Of a stretch of DNA of 64,000 nt, positions 26,613-33,597 are shown in pieces. The stretch comes from a virus: the IMG/VR virus record IMGVR_UViG_3300002835_000075, positions 1 through 64,000 of that record; one strand, written 5' to 3'. The translations under genes and the position numbers were made by a program. How positions within the stretch are numbered: position 1 is the first letter of the stretch; every line of letters starts with the position of its first letter. The notes under the pieces are model-generated. The model was not told where the DNA came from, did no database searches, and saw only the letters and a list, made by a program, of their open reading frames with translations.

Positions 26613-26672
26613 CTATAAATAAACAAATAAAAAAACAAGTATCATGGAAAGTGACAAGTATGACAAACAAAA

Positions 26673-26745
26673 CCCCTCGTAGCTTAATCGGGAAAGCACC
26701 ATACTTTTAATATGGGGAGAGTCGGATCGTAACCGGCCGGGGGGA
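26673..26745 (+). tRNA. tRNA-Lys(UUU)
   Basis: Acceptor CCCCTCG/CGGGGGG, anticodon stem CCATA/TATGG with loop CTTTTAA. T loop is ATCGTAA, not TTCGAnT. Confidence 0.8.
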
Positions 26746-26817
26746 CAAAAAAAATTTAGTAAAACTGAGCGTTCATTACCAAAAAGTGGTTACTTTTGTT
26801 CTGAAAAACTAAAACAA

Positions 26818-26891
26818 GCACCTTTAGCTCAGCAGGTAGTAGCGGTTGTTTTACATACAACAGGTCACAGGTTCGATCCCTGTAGGGTGCA
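26818..26891 (+). tRNA. tRNA-Val(UAC)
   Basis: Acceptor GCACCTT/AGGGTGC, anticodon stem GTTGT/ACAAC with loop TTTACAT. Confidence 0.9.
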
Positions 26892-26954
26892 CGAGGAGAC
26901 TGTTACTAATTCATAGACCTTATGTGGACGACGGTATCATAGAATTAGATTTTT

Positions 26955-27035
26955 GGGAGAGTTGAGCAATTGGTTGGCTCAGCAGACTGTAAATCTGTCG
27001 CGAAAGCCTTGGGGGTTCGAGTCCCTCCTCTCCCA
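26955..27035 (+). tRNA. tRNA-Tyr(GUA)
   Basis: Acceptor GGGAGAG/CTCTCCC, anticodon loop CTGTAAA, long variable arm as in bacterial tRNA-Tyr. Confidence 0.9.
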
Positions 27036-27039
27036 CACT

Positions 27040-27111
27040 GGACTGGTAGCTCAGAGGCAGAGCAAAACCCTGTTAAGGTTGAGGTCGAGATATCGTAATT
27101 CTCCCAGTCCG
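27040..27111 (+). tRNA. tRNA-Asn(GUU)
   Basis: Acceptor GGACTGG/CCAGTCC, anticodon stem AACC/GGTT with loop CTGTTAA. T region degenerate (GAGATATCGTAATTCTC; loop lacks the TTC motif). Confidence 0.75.
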
Positions 27112-27121
27112 CAAAAAACTA

Positions 27122-27198
27122 CGGCACATATACCCTCCGTCTGATACGCGGTTGAAAGGTTAATAGGTCCCATGTAGGTTCGATTCCTACTGTGCCGA
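27122..27198 (+). tRNA. tRNA-like, possibly Ile(GAU), lacking a normal D arm
   Basis: Acceptor CGGCACA/TGTGCCG and a good T arm (GTAGG TTCGATT CCTAC). The best anticodon candidate is loop CTGATAC in a 4-bp CCGT/GCGG stem, which leaves only six bases between acceptor and anticodon stem and about 21 bases before the T arm. Anticodon uncertain. Confidence 0.5.
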
Positions 27199-27201
27199 CT
27201 A

Positions 27202-27287
27202 CGGAAGATAAACCTTGATGGAGATAGGGTCCGCCTGCTAAGCGAGATGTACCTTCGGGTATTTGGTTCGATTCCAATGTCTTCCGC
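27202..27287 (+). tRNA. tRNA-Ser(GCU)
   Basis: Acceptor CGGAAGA/TCTTCCG, anticodon loop CTGCTAA, long variable arm with GTACC/GGGTA pairing, T loop TTCGATT. Confidence 0.85.
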
Positions 27288-27311
27288 AACTTATGACAAA
27301 AAATAATTCAT

Positions 27312-27665
27312 ATGAATGACAGATATAAAAAAATAGATGAAAAATCAAAAATAGTTACAGATGGATTGGGTTGTAAAATTGACGATGGTATAAGAGAGTT
27401 AATTGTTTTACTTAATTATAATAACATCGGAACAACACAATCTTGTTGGGGACACAAAAATTGGGGTGAAAAATTTCCTTGGTTTGACATTAAGAATGAA
27501 TATCATAAGAATATAGAAAACATTATTTTTGATTTAGAAATTGAATTTGAGAAACTTGGTGATGATACAATAAGATTTTACCCAAAGTGTAAAAAATTGA
27601 TAAAGGGTAGAAAAGAGTTTAACAAGTTAAAAGACAAACTAAAACAAATTAGTAATTTTTTATAA
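27312..27665 (+). CDS. Hypothetical protein within tRNA cluster
   Basis: 117 residues. Basic, with TTQSCWGHKNWGE near the middle (a Cys/His/Trp patch) and a helical Lys-rich C-terminus. No family recognised. It is one of several small genes inserted between tRNA genes. Confidence 0.65.
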   Translation: MNDRYKKIDEKSKIVTDGLGCKIDDGIRELIVLLNYNNIGTTQSCWGHKNWGEKFPWFDIKNEYHKNIENIIFDLEIEFEKLGDDTIRFYPKCKKLIKGRKEFNKLKDKLKQISNFL

Positions 27666-27669
27666 TCTG

Positions 27670-27737
27670 CCGATAGGAAAGGTTTCCGGTCCGGGCTCAT
27701 ATCCTGGATGTCATTTGGTTCGATACCCTTTATCGGT
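27670..27737 (+). tRNA. tRNA-like with CAU anticodon (Met or Ile2), reduced D and T arms
   Basis: Acceptor CCGATAG/TTATCGG, anticodon stem CCGGG/CCTGG with loop CTCATAT. D arm is reduced to about 12 bases and the T stem is poorly paired around TTCGATA. Confidence 0.6.
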
Positions 27738-27745
27738 ACTACATG

Positions 27746-27818
27746 GTGTATGTAGCTCAGTTGGCAGAGTGCTTGATTGTGGGTCAAGAGGTCATGGGTT
27801 CGACCCCCATCATACACA
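27746..27818 (+). tRNA. tRNA-His(GUG)
   Basis: Acceptor GTGTATG/CATACAC, anticodon stem CTTGA/TCAAG with loop TTGTGGG, T loop TTCGACC. Confidence 0.9.
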
Positions 27819-27823
27819 CAAAA

Positions 27824-27898
27824 TACCTTCGTAGTTCAATTGAAAAGAACCTGTGACTACGGATCACAAGATGGGAGTTTGAGTCTCTCCGAAGGTAC
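27824..27898 (+). tRNA. tRNA-Arg(ACG)
   Basis: Acceptor TACCTTC/GAAGGTA, anticodon stem TGTGA/TCACA with loop CTACGGA, T loop TTTGAGT. Confidence 0.85.
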
Positions 27899-27904
27899 AA
27901 TATT

Positions 27905-27980
27905 TGCGTCGTAGCTTATGGAAGCGGCAGGCCTCCAAAACCTCGCATAGACATGGGTTCGATTCCCTGACGACGCGCCA
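27905..27980 (+). tRNA. tRNA-Trp(CCA)
   Basis: Acceptor TGCGTCG/CGACGCG followed by CCA. Anticodon loop CTCCAAA with a C-A mismatch closing the stem (AGG/CCT core). T stem weak. Confidence 0.7.
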
Positions 27981-27985
27981 AATAA

Positions 27986-28058
27986 GGACCGGTAGCTCAG
28001 TTGGTAGAGCGCTAGACTGAAGATCTAGGCGTGGATGGTTCGATTCCGTCCCGGTCCA
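27986..28058 (+). tRNA. tRNA-Phe(GAA)
   Basis: Acceptor GGACCGG/CCGGTCC, anticodon stem CTAGA/TCTAG with loop CTGAAGA. Confidence 0.93.
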
Positions 28059-28070
28059 CAAACAATTAAA

Positions 28071-28076
28071 AAGGAG
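28071..28076 (+). promoter_or_regulatory. Shine-Dalgarno-like site AAGGAG
   Basis: AAGGAG six bases before ATG 28082. Nearly all other genes here have A-rich leaders without such a site, as in Bacteroidota. Confidence 0.55.
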
Positions 28077-28081
28077 ATAAA

Positions 28082-28537
28082 ATGAACCGAGTATTTAGAA
28101 AGGTTGATGGAAATCCAGTTTCTGACATATCAAAACACACTTTGGATATTTTAAATGAATGTCCTTATGTTGAAATTCATGTTGGAACTGATTCTCAAAA
28201 CCACAGAAGATCGACTGTATATGTAACCGCAATAGCATATCGGTATGGAAACCGCGGAGTTCACTATATATATCACAAACATAAGGTTAAAAAAATTCGT
28301 GATAAGTGGACAAGGTTATGGAATGAAGCCGATTATTCAATTGAGGTTGCAAACTTTTTAACAAGTAAGGTGAATGTTAAACTTGAGATTGATCTTGATT
28401 ATAACGCTCAAGAACAACACTTTAGTTCAAAGTTGGTTGGTCCTGCGGTTGGGTGGGTTAATTCTTTGGGTTATAAGGCGAATATTAAACCTGATAACCA
28501 AATTGCAACAAAGGCGGCAGATTTTCATTGTCGTTAA
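28082..28537 (+). CDS. RNase H-like protein of DUF458 (YkuK) type
   Basis: 151 residues. EIHVGTDSQ starts the first beta strand with the metal-binding Asp, VYVTAIAYRYGNRG gives the following hairpin, and the C-terminal LDYNAQEQHFSSKLVGPAVGWVNSLGYKANIKP...ATKAADFHC matches the conserved end of the family. Likely a nuclease-fold protein acting on RNA or RNA:DNA. The start has AAGGAG 7-12 bases upstream, one of very few Shine-Dalgarno-like sites in this window. Confidence 0.75.
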   Translation: MNRVFRKVDGNPVSDISKHTLDILNECPYVEIHVGTDSQNHRRSTVYVTAIAYRYGNRGVHYIYHKHKVKKIRDKWTRLWNEADYSIEVANFLTSKVNVKLEIDLDYNAQEQHFSSKLVGPAVGWVNSLGYKANIKPDNQIATKAADFHCR

Positions 28538-28539
28538 TT

Positions 28540-28611
28540 GGTCGGGTGTCTGATAGGTAAAGTCCAGATCTGCAAAATCTCGGTATGTGGGTTCGAATCC
28601 CACCCTGACCT
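28540..28611 (+). tRNA. tRNA-Cys(GCA)
   Basis: Acceptor GGTCGGG/CCTGACC, anticodon stem AGAT/ATCT with loop CTGCAAA, T arm GTGGG/CCCAC. Confidence 0.9.
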
Positions 28612-28619
28612 CAACAAAT

Positions 28620-28693
28620 GCCCCTATGGCGGAATTGGCATACGCATGTGATTTAGGATCACAATTTTGCAGGTTCGAGTCCTGCTGGGGGCA
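28620..28693 (+). tRNA. tRNA-Leu(UAG)
   Basis: Acceptor GCCCCTA/TGGGGGC, Leu-type D arm, anticodon stem TGTGA/TCACA with loop TTTAGGA. Variable arm is short for a tRNA-Leu. Confidence 0.85.
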
Positions 28694-28765
28694 CAAAAAA
28701 TAGTATATATACTAAATTTTAGATTTTTTCTAAAATAATAACTTTTTGATCTCATATTTATTAAT

Positions 28766-29155
28766 ATGAAAAAAATAATAAGAATTACAGAATCTGATTT
28801 GACTAACATAGTTAAACGAGTGATTAAAGAAAATGAAAATAATAGATTAGGTAAAGTTTATTTCAATAACGAGAATTATCCTGGATTTATGTATGTTAAA
28901 GAAATATTACCTAAATATCAAATGTATTGGGTTGGGACTATGACAAATGAAGTATTACCTACTGAATTAATAAAAGATGATGATATGGATATCTATTGGT
29001 TAGAATCACCCGATGGTAAAACATTTGGTTACGAACTTTTTGAAGATGATTTAAAAGGTAAAAAATATTTAGTTTTAGATTTAGTTGACCCACAAGAAAT
29101 TGAGAAATATCTAAGAAATGGCGGTGAATGGTTCCCAAGTCACTACGAGGCGTAA
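28766..29155 (+). CDS. Leader-bearing phage protein within tRNA cluster
   Basis: 129 residues. Leader KKIIRITESDLTNIVKRVI then K-E-N-E, a near-consensus form. The body has a small-barrel look (GKVYFNNENYPGFMYVKEIL ... YWLESPDGKTFGYELFEDDL). TATTTAT box just upstream. Inferred internal head protein located far from the other clusters. Confidence 0.8.
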   Translation: MKKIIRITESDLTNIVKRVIKENENNRLGKVYFNNENYPGFMYVKEILPKYQMYWVGTMTNEVLPTELIKDDDMDIYWLESPDGKTFGYELFEDDLKGKKYLVLDLVDPQEIEKYLRNGGEWFPSHYEA

Positions 29156-29230
29156 ATTAAAAAAATAATCCATAAAACTTGACACTTTCTAAAAGTATCA
29201 TATATTTATAACAAAACTTAAAAACCGCAA

Positions 29231-29299
29231 ATGAAAAATTTACACATATTATTGATAGGGGGCGATTTAGCTGAGGCAACTTTCAAGAGGAGGGTGTAA
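29231..29299 (+). CDS. Possible 22-residue peptide
   Basis: MKNLHILLIGGDLAEATFKRRV between a promoter-like TTGACA ... TATATTTA and a terminator. Could equally be a small RNA. Confidence 0.3.
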   Translation: MKNLHILLIGGDLAEATFKRRV

Positions 29300-29322
29300 T
29301 ATTTTATACATATAATATTTAG

Positions 29323-29352
29323 AACCCCTCCCCAAAAAAGAGGGGTTTTTTT
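29323..29352 (+). terminator. Rho-independent terminator
   Basis: AACCCCTCCCCAAAAAAG then AGGGGTTTTTTT hairpin. Confidence 0.8.
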
Positions 29353-29386
29353 GTGAATATAAGTTTGGTAGTTTCAAAAAGATCAC

Positions 29387-29394
29387 TATCTTTG
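29387..29394 (+). promoter_or_regulatory. Host-type promoter of tRNA-Leu(UAA)
   Basis: TTG (29365-29367), 19 bases, TATCTTTG; followed by a boxA-like GGTTCTTTGACATAATG at 29411-29427. Confidence 0.7.
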
Positions 29395-29435
29395 TGAAAC
29401 AAAAGACAAAGGTTCTTTGACATAATGGTGAAAAT

Positions 29436-29516
29436 GGTTCGGTGTTGGAATCGGTATACACGTTCGGCTTAAGATCGAATGCGCAATGCGTGAGGGTTCG
29501 AGTCCCTCCCGGACTA
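29436..29516 (+). tRNA. tRNA-Leu(UAA)
   Basis: Acceptor GGTTCGG/CCGGACT, anticodon stem TTCGG/TCGAA with loop CTTAAGA, variable arm GCGCAATGCG, T loop TTCGAGT. Confidence 0.88.
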
Positions 29517-29571
29517 CAGAAAAAAATAAAAAATATTTTACAAAGTGTTTGGCAGATCAAAATAAAGTTCT

Positions 29572-29579
29572 TATATTTG
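29572..29579 (+). promoter_or_regulatory. Host-type promoter of structured-RNA operon
   Basis: TTG (29549-29551), 20 bases, TATATTTG; boxA-like AGTTCATTGACATATT at 29642. Confidence 0.7.
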
Positions 29580-29639
29580 TAAAACAAACAACGGGGGTGA
29601 GAAAATGTGATGGTGGACTCACCCCCACACAAAAGAGAA

Positions 29640-30290
29640 AAAGTTCATTGACATATTAGATTGGTAAGATAGCAGATAGACCTATATCGGCAGAATCCCA
29701 TAGGGAGTCAGAAATGACGAGCAAAACGGAGCCCCTATCAGACTAATGGATTGAGGAGGTACTCAAAGTTTTCCGAAAGGTTAACAGGTAAAAACGATGG
29801 TTTGGGTAGAACGGATGTTAAAGGCGAGGTATAGGTAGTACGGATGGGGTGACCCACGAATGAGTAAATCTTAAGGTCTTACCATTTTTTAAGATATTAA
29901 GTGTTTAACGGCAAAGTATTGATAAAGTGTTAGAGAGGATAAAAATCTGTGAAACTTAAAAGACAATTAGGAAGAGTGATCTTTACGTTGGGAACTAAAA
30001 GTGGAGATAATAAAGTATCTATAACCGTTAAACATTTTAAAATATTGATAGTGGTTTTCCCCACTCAACGGATGTCGACAATCCAGAGTGGATCAGGAAT
30101 TCATCACCGTTTCTGCCGAGGCCTCGTAAAACTACGATTAAGCAGTTAAGATTGGAGCGAGATGGGTACTCCAACACTATCGACAATATTGTGTTGTTCC
30201 CTTGAGAAAGGAATTGTAAAGAAGAGTGACATTACTTGAATTACAAAAATTGTAATCGCACACTACAACACAGAGGACCTCTCATTCTCA
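29640..30290 (+). ncRNA. Multi-domain structured non-coding RNA candidate
   Basis: No supported gene in 650 bases, but successive long-range helices: GGTAAGA (29663-29669) with TCTTACC (29877-29883); TGTTTAACGG (29902-29911) with CCGTTAAACA (30025-30034); AATATTGATAGTG (30041-30053) with CACTATCGACAATATT (30175-30190); GTGTTGT (30191-30197) with ACAACAC (30265-30271). Host-type promoter and boxA-like leader precede it, and a tRNA-like element follows. Size and the link to phage tRNAs resemble the GOLLD and ROOL giant RNA classes, but I cannot assign it. Confidence 0.6.
30191..30290 (+). repeat. Leader module preceding tRNA-like element, copy 1
   Basis: GTGTTGTTCCCTTGAGAAAG ... ACAACACAGAGGACCTC followed by a tRNA-like element with GTCAGG acceptor. 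Copy 2 at 30418-30545; a diverged copy (shared CTTGAGAAAG at 31535 and a closing stem) at 31514-31724. Confidence 0.65.
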
Positions 30291-30293
30291 AAT

Positions 30294-30414
30294 GGTCAGG
30301 TGGCGAAACGGTTGCCAATAGTTCAAAGTGTTCTCGTATAAAATTCGAGATATAGGTCGCAGGTAGAATAGCCTGCCACAATGACAATACAGGTTCGAAT
30401 CCTGTCCTGACTAC
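30294..30414 (+). tRNA. tRNA-like element, anticodon unresolved, about 120 nt
   Basis: Acceptor GGTCAGG/CCTGACT and a perfect T arm (ACAGG TTCGAAT CCTGT), with a Leu-type D-arm start (GTGGCGAAACGGT). Between them lie a TCTCG/CGAGA hairpin and a GCAGG/CCTGC hairpin, so the molecule is about 40 bases longer than a class II tRNA. Confidence 0.5.
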
Positions 30415-30417
30415 AAA

Positions 30418-30545
30418 GTGTTGTTCCCTTGAGAAAGGAAGACTGAACAGACGCTACGTATGAAACTGATTACATTAAAAGTAATGTCAATCGTTTGATT
30501 GGGGGTAAAACAGTACAGACAACACAGAGGAACTCAACCTCAAAT
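30418..30545 (+). repeat. Leader module preceding tRNA-like element, copy 2
   Basis: GTGTTGT (30418-30424) pairs with ACAACAC (30519-30525); shares CTTGAGAAAG (30428-30437) and ACACAGAGGA with copy 1. The sequence between the shared parts differs. Confidence 0.6.
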
Positions 30546-30649
30546 AGTCAGGTGGCGGAATGGTAGACGCATCGGAAGAGTGGTGTGGGTTCAAGTCCCA
30601 AGTAATTAAGTCGGTCACCAATACAGGTTCAAATCCTGTCCTGACTACA
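30546..30649 (+). tRNA. tRNA-like element, anticodon unresolved
   Basis: Acceptor AGTCAGG/CCTGACT, typical Leu D arm (TGGCGGAATGGTAGACGC) and T arm (ACAGG TTCAAAT CCTGT). The anticodon arm is replaced by a segment containing a second T-arm-like piece (GTGGGTTCAAGTCCCA). Confidence 0.5.
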
Positions 30650-30727
30650 AAAGACACAAAAAGTATATTTTTTTTTACTAAAAGTGTGTCTTTTCTATTT
30701 TTTCTTGATATTTATTAATAAAGAGAT

Positions 30728-31237
30728 ATGAAGAAAACAGAAAAAGAATTAGAGGTTATTAGGTTGTATACCGAAAAAAAAACACCGACCGAAATATCTA
30801 ATGACTTAGGTATTGGAAGAAGAACGGTTTATAGAATAATAAATAGAAACGGAATTGAGTATAACAAAAAGGAAGAAACTTGTTGTAAACTTTGTGGAAA
30901 AACAATAACAAGTAAGAATTTTTGTCAAATGTGTTCTGTAAACATACGAAGGTATAGAGTTAAGGAATACGCGGTTAAATATTTGGGTGGTGAATGTGTT
31001 AAGTGTGGGTGGAAAGGTGATTTATCAGGATATGACCTTCATCATAGAGACCCAGAAGAAAAAGATTTTAACTCAAGTGCCCTCAACATGGCAAATATGA
31101 GTTGGGATAAAGTGAAAAATGAGTTAGATAAATGTGATTTGTTATGTGCGTTGTGTCACAGATTAGAACACTCAAACTACTCAAATGAAAAATTAAAAGA
31201 AGTTGCTAAAAATTATCAAGGTAAGTTGTTTAAATAA
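30728..31237 (+). CDS. HNH endonuclease with N-terminal helix-turn-helix
   Basis: 169 residues. Residues 3-45 form a helix-turn-helix (ELEVIRLYTEKKTPTEISNDLGIGRRTVYRI). Zinc-binding CKLCGK ... CQMC (about 55-75) precedes the HNH core: CVKCGWKGDLSGYDLHHRDPEEK, then CDLLCALCHRLEHS. Typical of mobile endonucleases inserted near phage tRNA genes. TATTTAT box upstream. Confidence 0.85.
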   Translation: MKKTEKELEVIRLYTEKKTPTEISNDLGIGRRTVYRIINRNGIEYNKKEETCCKLCGKTITSKNFCQMCSVNIRRYRVKEYAVKYLGGECVKCGWKGDLSGYDLHHRDPEEKDFNSSALNMANMSWDKVKNELDKCDLLCALCHRLEHSNYSNEKLKEVAKNYQGKLFK

Positions 31238-31264
31238 TATATTTTTAGTAATTTTACATAAAAT

Positions 31265-31339
31265 GGTGTGGTAGCTCAGTAGGTAGAGCAAAGGGACGGA
31301 AACCCCTTGTGCCGATGGTTCGATTCCATTCCCATACCA
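31265..31339 (+). tRNA. tRNA-like, anticodon loop without U33
   Basis: Acceptor GGTGTGG/CCATACC, good D arm (AGCTCAGTAGGTAGAGC) and T arm (GATGG TTCGATT CCATT). Anticodon arm AAGGG ... CCCTT encloses ACGGAAAC, an 8-base loop without T at position 33, so the anticodon (GGA or CGG) is uncertain. Confidence 0.6.
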
Positions 31340-31347
31340 CAAATAAG

Positions 31348-31428
31348 GCGGGATAGTAAGTAGTTGGTAGCTGGCGAGGCTCATAACCTCGTGTCTTTGA
31401 CCCCGGTGGTTCGAGCCCACCTCCCGCA
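31348..31428 (+). tRNA. tRNA with CAU anticodon (Met or Ile2)
   Basis: Acceptor GCGGGA/TCCCGC, anticodon stem CGAGG/CCTCG with loop CTCATAA, T arm GGTGG TTCGAGC CCACC. The stem lacks the three G-C pairs of initiator tRNA. Confidence 0.85.
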
Positions 31429-31435
31429 ACTATAA

Positions 31436-31510
31436 TGCTGATGTAGCTCAATGGTGAGAGCAGGACGCTTATATCGTCAAGGCTATGGGTTCAAGTCCCT
31501 TCATCAGCAC
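31436..31510 (+). tRNA. tRNA-Ile(UAU)
   Basis: Acceptor TGCTGAT/ATCAGCA, anticodon stem GACG/CGTC with loop CTTATAT, T loop TTCAAGT. Confidence 0.85.
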
Positions 31511-31726
31511 GGGAGTGTCGACAGTAGAGTTCTACTTGAGAAAGAGGTAACACGCACTTAAAATGGGGGTTACAAAATAGTCAAGTCGTTTATAAAGTTT
31601 TGGTTGATAAAAACTTTCGTTTTGTGGAGATGGTTTAATGTGAAAAACCAACACCCGTGATGTTAGTGGGTTTGATCACCCCATTCACGTAAAAGTGATA
31701 ACCGACCCCAAAGGTTGTCACACTTT
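31511..31726 (+). ncRNA. Structured RNA element between tRNA genes
   Basis: No gene seen. AGTGTCGACA (31514-31523) can pair with TGTCACACT (31716-31724), enclosing about 190 bases and the CTTGAGAAAG motif (31535-31544) shared with the modules at 30191 and 30418. It ends directly before tRNA-Gly. Confidence 0.5.
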
Positions 31727-31799
31727 GCGGAAGTAGCTCAATTGGTAGAGCTCCTGCCTTCCAAGCAGGTTGTTGAGAGTTCGAGTCTCTTCTTCCGCT
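31727..31799 (+). tRNA. tRNA-Gly(UCC)
   Basis: Acceptor GCGGAAG/CTTCCGC, anticodon stem CCTGC/GCAGG with loop CTTCCAA. Confidence 0.93.
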
Positions 31800-31876
31800 C
31801 ATCTTATCTTCCATTCGAAAGAAGTAAGTGGAGAAAAAGTTAAAAAGTCGTTACTTATAATAGCGACTTTGGTTAT

Positions 31877-31950
31877 GGGGGTATAGCTCAGTTGGCTAGA
31901 GCATCTGCCTTGCACGCAGAGGGTCATGGGTTCGAATCCCTTTACCTCCA
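31877..31950 (+). tRNA. tRNA-Ala(UGC)
   Basis: Acceptor GGGGGTA/TACCTCC with the G3-U70 alanine identity pair; anticodon loop TTGCACG in the CTGCC/GCAG region. Confidence 0.92.
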
Positions 31951-31956
31951 CAACTT

Positions 31957-32030
31957 GGTCTGGTAGTTCAGTTGGTTAGAATACCTGCCTGTCACGCAGG
32001 GGGTCGCGGGTTCGAGTCCCGTCCAGACCG
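31957..32030 (+). tRNA. tRNA-Asp(GUC), copy 1
   Basis: Acceptor GGTCTGG/CCAGACC, anticodon stem CCTGC/GCAGG with loop CTGTCAC. Confidence 0.93.
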
Positions 32031-32074
32031 CAAAAAAAGTTAAAAAAAGATTTGTTAAATTGAAATATTCTACT

Positions 32075-32082
32075 TATCTTTG
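32075..32082 (+). promoter_or_regulatory. Host-type promoter inside tRNA cluster
   Basis: TTG (32052-32054), 20 bases, TATCTTTG; points to the tRNA-like element at 32095. Confidence 0.65.
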
Positions 32083-32094
32083 TTTTAACAATAT

Positions 32095-32247
32095 GACTCC
32101 ATAGTCGGTTATGGTTCGCTACCATGGCGATAAGTGGGTGAATGAGGGTAATTTGCGAGTAACTCTCCTTAATACTAGGATCGGAGTATCAAAGTTGAAG
32201 CTTATTACATGTAGTTCACAAGGTGGGTTCGATTCCCACTGGGGTTA
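32095..32247 (+). tRNA. tRNA-like element with large insertion
   Basis: Ends pair as an acceptor (GACTCCA/TGGGGTT) and there is a perfect T arm (GTGGG TTCGATT CCCAC), but the element is about 153 nt long. The interior has no clear anticodon arm; it could hold an intron or belong to a larger structured RNA. Confidence 0.4.
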
Positions 32248-32276
32248 CTAAGAGAAAAGCGGAAAGTAAATATCTA

Positions 32277-32349
32277 CGGCTTTTAGCTCGAGCGGTTAGA
32301 GCGTCGGCACACAAGCCGAAGGACACAGGTTCGAATCCTGTATGGTCGT
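32277..32349 (+). tRNA. tRNA-like with 6-base anticodon loop
   Basis: Good D arm (AGCTCGAGCGGTTAGAGC) and T arm (ACAGG TTCGAAT CCTGT). Anticodon stem TCGGC/GCCGA encloses only ACACAA, so no standard anticodon can be read. Acceptor CGGCTTT/ATGGTCG contains a T-T mismatch. Confidence 0.5.
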
Positions 32350-32490
32350 AGTAAACACTGAAAGCAGTAAAAGGTTCTGTATGAGTAGTAACCTGACAAT
32401 CTGATGAGTTGCAAATCAACAGATTGGTAAAGTTAAGTCTTATGGGGATCCGCGGTCTTAGGTAAGACGAATCTTTTACACTCTTAATTT

Positions 32491-32562
32491 GGCCCATTCG
32501 TCTAAAAGTAAGGACATTTGGTTTTCAACCAAAAAATCTCGGAGCGTTACCGGGATGGGCTA
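32491..32562 (+). tRNA. tRNA-Glu(UUC)
   Basis: Acceptor GGCCCAT/ATGGGCT, Glu-type D arm (TCGTCTAAAAGTAAGGAC), anticodon stem TTTGG/CCAAA with loop TTTTCAA. T loop is AGCGTTA instead of TTCGAnT. Confidence 0.8.
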
Positions 32563-32565
32563 CAA

Positions 32566-33468
32566 TTATAATCCTTTTTGGTAAGACTTTACCCATTTAC
32601 GAATTGCAGTATCTGAAACACCAAACATTTTTCCGGTTGACCTAAAACCGTTATCTTCAATCAATTTAAGTAAGTCTTCATGATTCGGCCTTTCAACCTT
32701 TCTCTGACTCTTCATTGATTGGATTTGTTTTTCTGTAAAACCAAATTCATTTCTGTCTTTTTTCTTGTGTTTTTTAGGGTGAACTACCATACCAATTCTT
32801 ATATTATTTATTTTTGGTTTTTTATTCAGTATTGAAACAATTTCATCAAAAACATTATTAATATTAGTTTTAATTTCTTTTTCCGAAACTCTGATAACTA
32901 ACCAACCTAATTCATTTAATAATTTATCTTTTTTATCGTCTCTTTCTTTTCTTTCGGGTAAAAGATGTTGAGATCCATCAATTTCAATAGCAACCATTTG
33001 ATTTACAAACGCAAAATCAATAAAATAAGGAAAAACCGAATATTCTCTAACTATTGCATATTTTTTATCTAAACCATTTTTTTCAATATATTCAATACAT
33101 AATTTTTCTGGGTAGGAAACATTGGATAATCTCCAAGCAGTTTTTTCAGGATTATTTTTCATAAACTCCAATCTTTTTTCTCGCATTATTTTTTTACTTT
33201 CTTCAGTATGTTTGAAGTTTTCTGGATATTTTTTATGGGCTAATTTATTGGCCACGGATGCCGATCTGACTTTATCTCCTAATATTATTTTTATGTCATC
33301 AGATTGTAATTTAAATTTTTTTCTTAAATCTTTAACACTATAAGATTCATCAATATATAATCTAATAAGTTCATCTTTTATTAGATGTAATTTTTCACAT
33401 TTTTTAATGTGTTGGTTAAGATTACCAAGATTATCAATATAACGATTACAAATTTTACATTCAAACAT
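32566..33468 (-). CDS. PD-(D/E)xK (DUF559/Vsr-like) endonuclease with zinc finger
   Basis: 300 residues. N-terminal C2H2-like finger (CKICNRYIDNLGNLNQHIKKC), helical linker, then a nuclease core at about 130-220: SYPEKLCIEYI, FPYFIDFAFVNQMVAIEIDGSQH (D and E-x-D catalytic positions), RDDKKDKLLNELGWLVIRV. The C-terminus (SMKSQRKVERPNHEDLLKLIEDNGF..., VSDTAIRKWVKSY) is a helix-turn-helix. This is a homing-type nuclease. It lies antisense in the tRNA cluster, directly against tRNA-Glu. Confidence 0.85.
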   Translation of the reverse strand: MFECKICNRYIDNLGNLNQHIKKCEKLHLIKDELIRLYIDESYSVKDLRKKFKLQSDDIKIILGDKVRSASVANKLAHKKYPENFKHTEESKKIMREKRLEFMKNNPEKTAWRLSNVSYPEKLCIEYIEKNGLDKKYAIVREYSVFPYFIDFAFVNQMVAIEIDGSQHLLPERKERDDKKDKLLNELGWLVIRVSEKEIKTNINNVFDEIVSILNKKPKINNIRIGMVVHPKKHKKKDRNEFGFTEKQIQSMKSQRKVERPNHEDLLKLIEDNGFRSTGKMFGVSDTAIRKWVKSYQKGL

Positions 33469-33577
33469 AATAACTTCCTTTATATATAAATATCACGAAC
33501 CCACAAAAAAGTCATACGAACTAACCCTAAATTATATTTTTTTTTTAAAAAAATTTGATTAGTCTAAATATATGTCT

Positions 33578-33585
33578 TACATTTG
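33578..33585 (+). promoter_or_regulatory. Host-type promoter
   Basis: TTG (33555-33557), 20 bases, TACATTTG; 12 bases before the tRNA-like element at 33598. Confidence 0.65.
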
Positions 33586-33597
33586 TAAAAAAAGGTT

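Noticed and set aside
27578-28061. Minus-strand frames of 65-79 codons
   Set aside because: They run antisense through several tRNA genes and have the typical tRNA-antisense composition.
29949-30149. Plus-strand frame of 66 codons inside the RNA region
   Set aside because: It crosses two of the long-range helices and has no promoter or ribosome-binding context; better explained as structured RNA.
32386-32490. Another tRNA around GTTGCAAATCAAC
   Set aside because: Only a hairpin is visible; no acceptor pairing and no T arm.
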